A stretch of DNA of 37,829 nucleotides from assembly GCA_015058405.1 (NCBI GenBank), contig SVCL01000190.1, positions 1-37,829 on the forward strand. Reading direction: 5' to 3'. The translations under genes were made by a program, and so were the position numbers. Below the pieces are notes generated by a model, which was not told the DNA's origin, ran no database searches, and saw only the letters and a program-made list of their open reading frames with translations. Shown here piece after piece: positions 34,635-37,829 of this stretch. This stretch comes from Clostridium sp. (lineage in GTDB: Bacteria; Bacillota; Clostridia; Clostridiales; Clostridiaceae). How positions within the stretch are numbered: position 1 is the stretch's first letter; each line of letters starts with the position of its first letter.

Positions 34635-35192
34635 CTATTTAAGTGACTCAAGATATCTCTTTTGTCCTATTTCATAAAGATTATTTCCCTCACTGTCTAT
34701 AACAACTATTAATGGCATATCTTTAACCTCAATTTTTCTAATAGCCTCAGCTCCTAAATCCTCATAAGCTATTATTTCAGATTTCACTATGCTTTTCCCA
34801 ATAAGAGCTGCTGCTCCTCCAATAGCTCCAAAATATACTCCACAATTTCTCTTTATAGCTTCAATCACATTATTATCTCTAGCCCCCTTACCAATCATAC
34901 CTCTTAATCCTAAATCTAATAATCTTGGGGCATAAGGATCCATTCTATAACTGGTAGTAGGTCCAGCTGAACCAATTACCTCACCTGGCTTTGCAGGGCT
35001 TGGTCCAACATAATATATAGCTTGATCTTTTACTTCTAAAGGCAATTCTTTACCTTTATCTAATAATTCAATTAACCTTTTATGAGCTGCATCTCTTCCC
35101 GTATAAATCACACCTGATAGTAAAACTCTATCTCCAGCTTTTAAATTTACAACCTTTTCTTTAGTCAAAGGCATACAAATCTTATATTCCAT
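34635..35192 (-). CDS. fumB: Class I fumarate hydratase, beta (C-terminal) subunit
   Basis: This 185-residue subunit of the heterodimeric, oxygen-sensitive fumarase shows LLSGVIYTGRDAAHKR, the PAKPGEVIGSAGPTTSYRMD segment, and a GMIGKGARDN loop. Its partner is encoded 11 bases upstream. The related L-tartrate dehydratase beta subunit (TtdB) cannot be excluded by motifs alone, but the tartrate enzyme is normally found with transport or regulator genes not seen here. Confidence 0.88.
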   Translation of the reverse strand: MEYKICMPLTKEKVVNLKAGDRVLLSGVIYTGRDAAHKRLIELLDKGKELPLEVKDQAIYYVGPSPAKPGEVIGSAGPTTSYRMDPYAPRLLDLGLRGMIGKGARDNNVIEAIKRNCGVYFGAIGGAAALIGKSIVKSEIIAYEDLGAEAIRKIEVKDMPLIVVIDSEGNNLYEIGQKRYLESLK

Positions 35193-35203
35193 ACAGCTAC
35201 CTC

Positions 35204-36046
35204 CTATAAAATAAATTCTTTATGTCTAGTTGCATGACAATTAATATTAACAGCAACAGGTAAACCGGCTATATGAGTAGGATAAGTTTCAATATTTAGT
35301 CCTAAAGCAGTGGTTTTACCACCAAACCCTTGAGGCCCTATACCTAATTCATTTATCTTTTCAAGTAATTCTTCTTCTAAATCCTTATAGAATTTATTAT
35401 CATTCCTTATATTAATAGGTCTAATCAAGGCCTTCTTAGCTAAATAAGCCGCTTTATCAAAAGTTCCTCCAATACCCACACCAATAACCATAGGAGGGCA
35501 CGGATTAGGTCCTGCCAACTTAACAGTTTCTAAAATAAATCTTTTAACACCTTCTATTCCATCTGCAGGTTTTAACATTCCTATTCTACTCATATTTTCA
35601 GAACCAAATCCCTTAGGTGCAACAGTTATCTTAACCTTATCTCCTGGAACAATATTATAGTAAATTATTGCAGGAGTATTATCCTTTGTATTAACTCTAT
35701 CTATGGGATCTTTTACAACAGACTTTCTTAAATATCCTTCCTTATATCCTTTTCTAACCCCTTCATTTATAAACTCTTCTATATTTCCCCCAACAAAATG
35801 TACGTCTTGTCCAACCTCTAGAAATACACAAGCCATTCCCGTATCTTGACACATAGGAACTTCCTTTTTTTCTGCTATTTCATCATTAATAATAATCTTT
35901 TCTAATACATCTTCCGCTACATCATAAGGTTCTTCTTCCTTATATTTTATAAGAGCTTCCTTGATATCATTACCAATAAAATAATTTGCTTCAATGCACA
36001 ACTTTTTAACTACATTTTCAACTTCTTGCACGTCTATATCTCTCAT
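35204..36046 (-). CDS. fumA: Class I fumarate hydratase, alpha (N-terminal) subunit
   Basis: This 280-residue subunit holds the [4Fe-4S] cluster. Cys66 (PMCQDTGMA) and Cys in GPNPCPPMVIGVGIGG are two of the ligands; GFGSENMSRIGML is a conserved substrate loop. It hydrates fumarate to malate. The ATG at 36046 is spaced 7 bases from AGGAGG; an upstream in-frame GTG (36052) is too close. First gene of the fum pair. Confidence 0.9.
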   Translation of the reverse strand: MRDIDVQEVENVVKKLCIEANYFIGNDIKEALIKYKEEEPYDVAEDVLEKIIINDEIAEKKEVPMCQDTGMACVFLEVGQDVHFVGGNIEEFINEGVRKGYKEGYLRKSVVKDPIDRVNTKDNTPAIIYYNIVPGDKVKITVAPKGFGSENMSRIGMLKPADGIEGVKRFILETVKLAGPNPCPPMVIGVGIGGTFDKAAYLAKKALIRPINIRNDNKFYKDLEEELLEKINELGIGPQGFGGKTTALGLNIETYPTHIAGLPVAVNINCHATRHKEFIL

Positions 36047-36075
36047 TGACACACCTCCTAATACCTATAATATAT

Positions 36076-36104
36076 ATTTTATTTATATATTACATTATTT
36101 ACAA
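36076..36104 (-). promoter_or_regulatory. Sigma-A promoter of fumarase genes
   Basis: The minus strand reads TTGTAA (36104-36099), a 17-bp spacer, then TAAAAT (36081-36076), 29 bases before the fumarase alpha start. Confidence 0.6.
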
Positions 36105-36122
36105 GTTGTTTCTTTGCATAAT

Positions 36123-36165
36123 AAAAATAGGCACCTCATATGCACTTAACATATAAAGTACCTAT
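36123..36165 (-). terminator. Terminator of cwlD
   Basis: Arms 36127-36142 and 36150-36165 pair with a few mismatches (ATAGG/CCTAT at the base, ATATG/CATAT near the loop). On the minus strand UUUUU follows. Confidence 0.75.
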
Positions 36166-36192
36166 ATATAATATATATTTCCATGGAAATTA

Positions 36193-36852
36193 TCATTTTT
36201 CTTCAAAATACTTATCTAAACCACAAGCAATTCCATCTACTATCTTATCTTGATGTTCTTCGCTATTAAGAAGCTTTTCTTCTTTATGATTTGATATAAA
36301 GCCACATTCTACTATTATAGAAGCTCCATCATATTTATCTCTTAAAATTTTATATTGCTGCTTAGCAGGCTTAGCCAACCTATTATTATTATCATCTATT
36401 TTTTCCTTAAGGCTTTCTTGAATTAAAGTGGCTACTTTACCACTTTTAGCATTATCTGCATACCATACTTGTGCACCAAAACATTTCTCCATCCTAAATT
36501 TATTTTGATGAATAGATACAAAAACATCGCAATTAGTTTCCCTCTTCATTTTGCATCTTAATTCTAAATCCGAACTTTTGCCTTTAGCTAACTCTAAGTC
36601 ATCCTCTCTAGTTAGATAAACTTTATATCCATCATTCTCTAAACGTTCTTTCAATTTATGACTAATTGTCAAATTAATATCTTTTTCTAATGTTCCCGAA
36701 TCGCCTTTAGCTCCTCCATCCATTCCCCCATGACCTGGATCAATTAATATAATACCTTTAGCCTCGTTCTCTTCTGCATTAGCTACTAATTTTATTGGTA
36801 ACATAGTAAATAAAGCTATTAATACTATAAAACAAAAATTCTTTATCCTCAT
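36193..36852 (-). CDS. cwlD: N-acetylmuramoyl-L-alanine amidase CwlD
   Basis: This 219-residue exported Amidase_3 enzyme starts the muramic-lactam modification of spore cortex. It has a signal peptide (1-26, cut near VANAEE). The zinc ligands are His41 (DPGHGG), Glu56 (LEKDIN) and His115 (SIHQN), with catalytic Glu182 (VECGF). The short single-domain form and its place next to rpsI match CwlD in Clostridium. The ATG at 36852 has a GGAGGAAA site; an upstream extension of 21 codons (to 36915) is rejected because it lies over the promoter. A sigma-G-like promoter precedes it. Confidence 0.88.
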   Translation of the reverse strand: MRIKNFCFIVLIALFTMLPIKLVANAEENEAKGIILIDPGHGGMDGGAKGDSGTLEKDINLTISHKLKERLENDGYKVYLTREDDLELAKGKSSDLELRCKMKRETNCDVFVSIHQNKFRMEKCFGAQVWYADNAKSGKVATLIQESLKEKIDDNNNRLAKPAKQQYKILRDKYDGASIIVECGFISNHKEEKLLNSEEHQDKIVDGIACGLDKYFEEK

Positions 36853-36884
36853 AAAATTTCCTCCACATAAAATAATTACAATAT

Positions 36885-36913
36885 TATTATGTGAGTAAAT
36901 CATTTCTTTATAC
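36885..36913 (-). promoter_or_regulatory. Predicted sigma-G promoter of cwlD
   Basis: The minus strand reads GTATA (36913-36909), 17 bp, then CATAATA (36891-36885), identical in both boxes and spacing to the one before the SleB-like gene. Start predicted about 25 bases before the ATG. Confidence 0.65.
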
Positions 36914-36944
36914 AATTAACAAATTCAATATATTTTCAGATAAC

Positions 36945-36975
36945 AAAAAAACTTGTAAACATATGTTTACAAGTT
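36945..36975 (-). terminator. Terminator of rplM-rpsI
   Basis: AACTTGTAAAC and GTTTACAAGTT pair perfectly around ATAT, followed on the minus strand by a U run. It is 15 bases past the rpsI stop. Confidence 0.9.
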
Positions 36976-36990
36976 CTTTCATAAAACTCA

Positions 36991-37383
36991 CTATCTCTTT
37001 GAGAATTGTGGAGCTCTTCTTGCTTTCTTAAGACCGTATTTCTTTCTTTCCTTCATTCTTGGATCTCTAGTTAAGAATCCAGCCTTCTTTAATTCTGGCT
37101 TTAAAGCTTCGTCAGCTTTTACTAAAGCTCTAGAAATTCCGTGTCTGATAGCTCCAGCTTGACCTGTGAATCCACCACCGTGAACGTTAACTAAAACGTC
37201 AAACTTATCCTTAGTTCCTGTTAAAACTAATGGTTGGTTTACGATAGTTCTTAATGTTTCTAAACCAAAAAAGTTTTCGATGTCTCTCTTATTTATAACA
37301 ACCTTACCATTTCCTGGTACAAGTCTTACTCTTGCAACTGATTTTTTTCTTCTTCCAGTTCCCATGTATTGAACTTTTGCCAT
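36991..37383 (-). CDS. rpsI: 30S ribosomal protein S9
   Basis: The 130-residue protein shows the S9 N-terminus ([19 protein letters not shown]), the central [20 protein letters not shown] segment, and the basic tail ending RRAPQFSKR that reaches the P-site tRNA. The length is standard. The ATG follows GGGAGGAGG. Second gene of the conserved rplM-rpsI operon. Confidence 0.98.
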   Translation of the reverse strand: MAKVQYMGTGRRKKSVARVRLVPGNGKVVINKRDIENFFGLETLRTIVNQPLVLTGTKDKFDVLVNVHGGGFTGQAGAIRHGISRALVKADEALKPELKKAGFLTRDPRMKERKKYGLKKARRAPQFSKR

Positions 37384-37409
37384 TTTCTATTCCTCCTCCC
37401 GAGTGTGTA

Positions 37410-37829
37410 CTAGTATCTTAATTCAAGTACTTCTGGCTTTTGAGCTTCATGATTATGAGCTTCGCCTCTATTAACTTTTAATTTCTTAAGCATTTGTCTT
37501 CCTAAAACACCTGTTGGAAGCATTCTTCTTACAGCTTCTTCAAAAGCTAATTCTGGTTTCTTTTCTAAAACTTCTCTATATGGAGTTTCTTTTAATCCAC
37601 CAACGTAACCGCTGTACTTTCTTAAGAATTTTTGATCTAACTTCTTACCAGTTAAAACAACCTTTTCTGCATTAATAACTATAACATAATCTCCGCAATC
37701 AACGTTTGGAGTAAATGTTGGCTTATTCTTACCTCTTAATATTGAAGCAACTTGGCTAGCAACTCTTCCTAGTGGCTTACCAGCAGCATCTACAACATAC
37801 CATTTTCTTTCAACGTCTTGTGCTTTTGC
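37410..37829 (-). CDS. rplM: 50S ribosomal protein L13 (5' end outside the window)
   Basis: 139 residues are read from the window edge, starting [17 protein letters not shown] and ending [13 protein letters not shown] before TAG (37412-37410). L13 is about 144 residues, so only some five N-terminal residues are cut off. Also visible are the [16 protein letters not shown] segment and the [14 protein letters not shown] segment. It is 26 bases upstream of rpsI. Confidence 0.96.
   Translation of the reverse strand, partial: AKAQDVERKWYVVDAAGKPLGRVASQVASILRGKNKPTFTPNVDCGDYVIVINAEKVVLTGKKLDQKFLRKYSGYVGGLKETPYREVLEKKPELAFEEAVRRMLPTGVLGRQMLKKLKVNRGEAHNHEAQKPEVLELRY

Noticed and set aside
1..37829. 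CRISPR arrays, tRNA or rRNA genes, insertion sequences, prophage genes
   Set aside because: Reading both strands I found no regularly spaced repeats, cloverleaf, transposase or integrase motifs.

Overview
The window comes from a low-GC, spore-forming anaerobe, most likely a Clostridium sensu stricto species. The signs are an A/T-rich genome with strong purine-rich ribosome sites, the butyrate genes ptb-buk behind a Rex-type operator, the spore and germination hydrolases CwlD and a SleB-like protein, a two-subunit class I fumarase, and a T-box leader. Most genes are on the minus strand.

Region by region (transcription mostly right to left): 0.1-9.0 kb is one branched-chain amino acid operon, ilvN-cimA-leuC-leuD-leuB-ilvD-ilvB. 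It has a sigma-A promoter and a T-box leader whose specifier reads AUC (isoleucine). CimA with LeuCD and LeuB makes 2-oxobutyrate from pyruvate; IlvBN and IlvD then carry it toward isoleucine and also act on the valine/leucine branch. ilvC, ilvE and a true leuA are not here. 9.2-13.7 kb holds glmM, a YerC/TrpR-like regulator, an ABC half-exporter and an AIM24-family protein. 13.8-14.7 kb holds an orphan secreted protein and a ~200-nt strongly structured, unusually GC-rich element, a probable noncoding RNA. 14.7-16.8 kb is ptb-buk. 16.9-20.6 kb holds an FAD dehydrogenase-like protein and the c-di-AMP synthase pair cdaA-cdaR. 20.8-22.4 kb (+) holds an unknown membrane-anchored coiled-coil protein and a SleB-like hydrolase, both behind sigma-G-like promoters. 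22.4-26.0 kb is an operon of two short CHR transporters, a TPR membrane protein and isoaspartyl dipeptidase. 26.2 kb has a Nudix gene remnant, 26.4-28.1 kb is ptsI, and 28.3-30.0 kb is a decayed class I ribonucleotide reductase operon (nrdA, nrdB) that still has NrdR-like boxes. 30.2-33.5 kb is a two-component system plus a TPR protein. 33.7-34.5 kb (+) is a YitT-family protein. 34.6-36.0 kb is fumarase. 36.2-36.9 kb is cwlD, and 37.0-37.8 kb is rpsI with most of rplM.

The observations most worth a second look are the structured element at 14.4 kb, the shared GTATA-N17-CATAATA promoters that tie an unknown protein to sporulation, a perfect 13-bp inverted repeat around the ptsI promoter, the deletion-driven decay of nrdAB with its regulatory boxes kept, and a T-box whose acceptor-binding bulge looks non-consensus.
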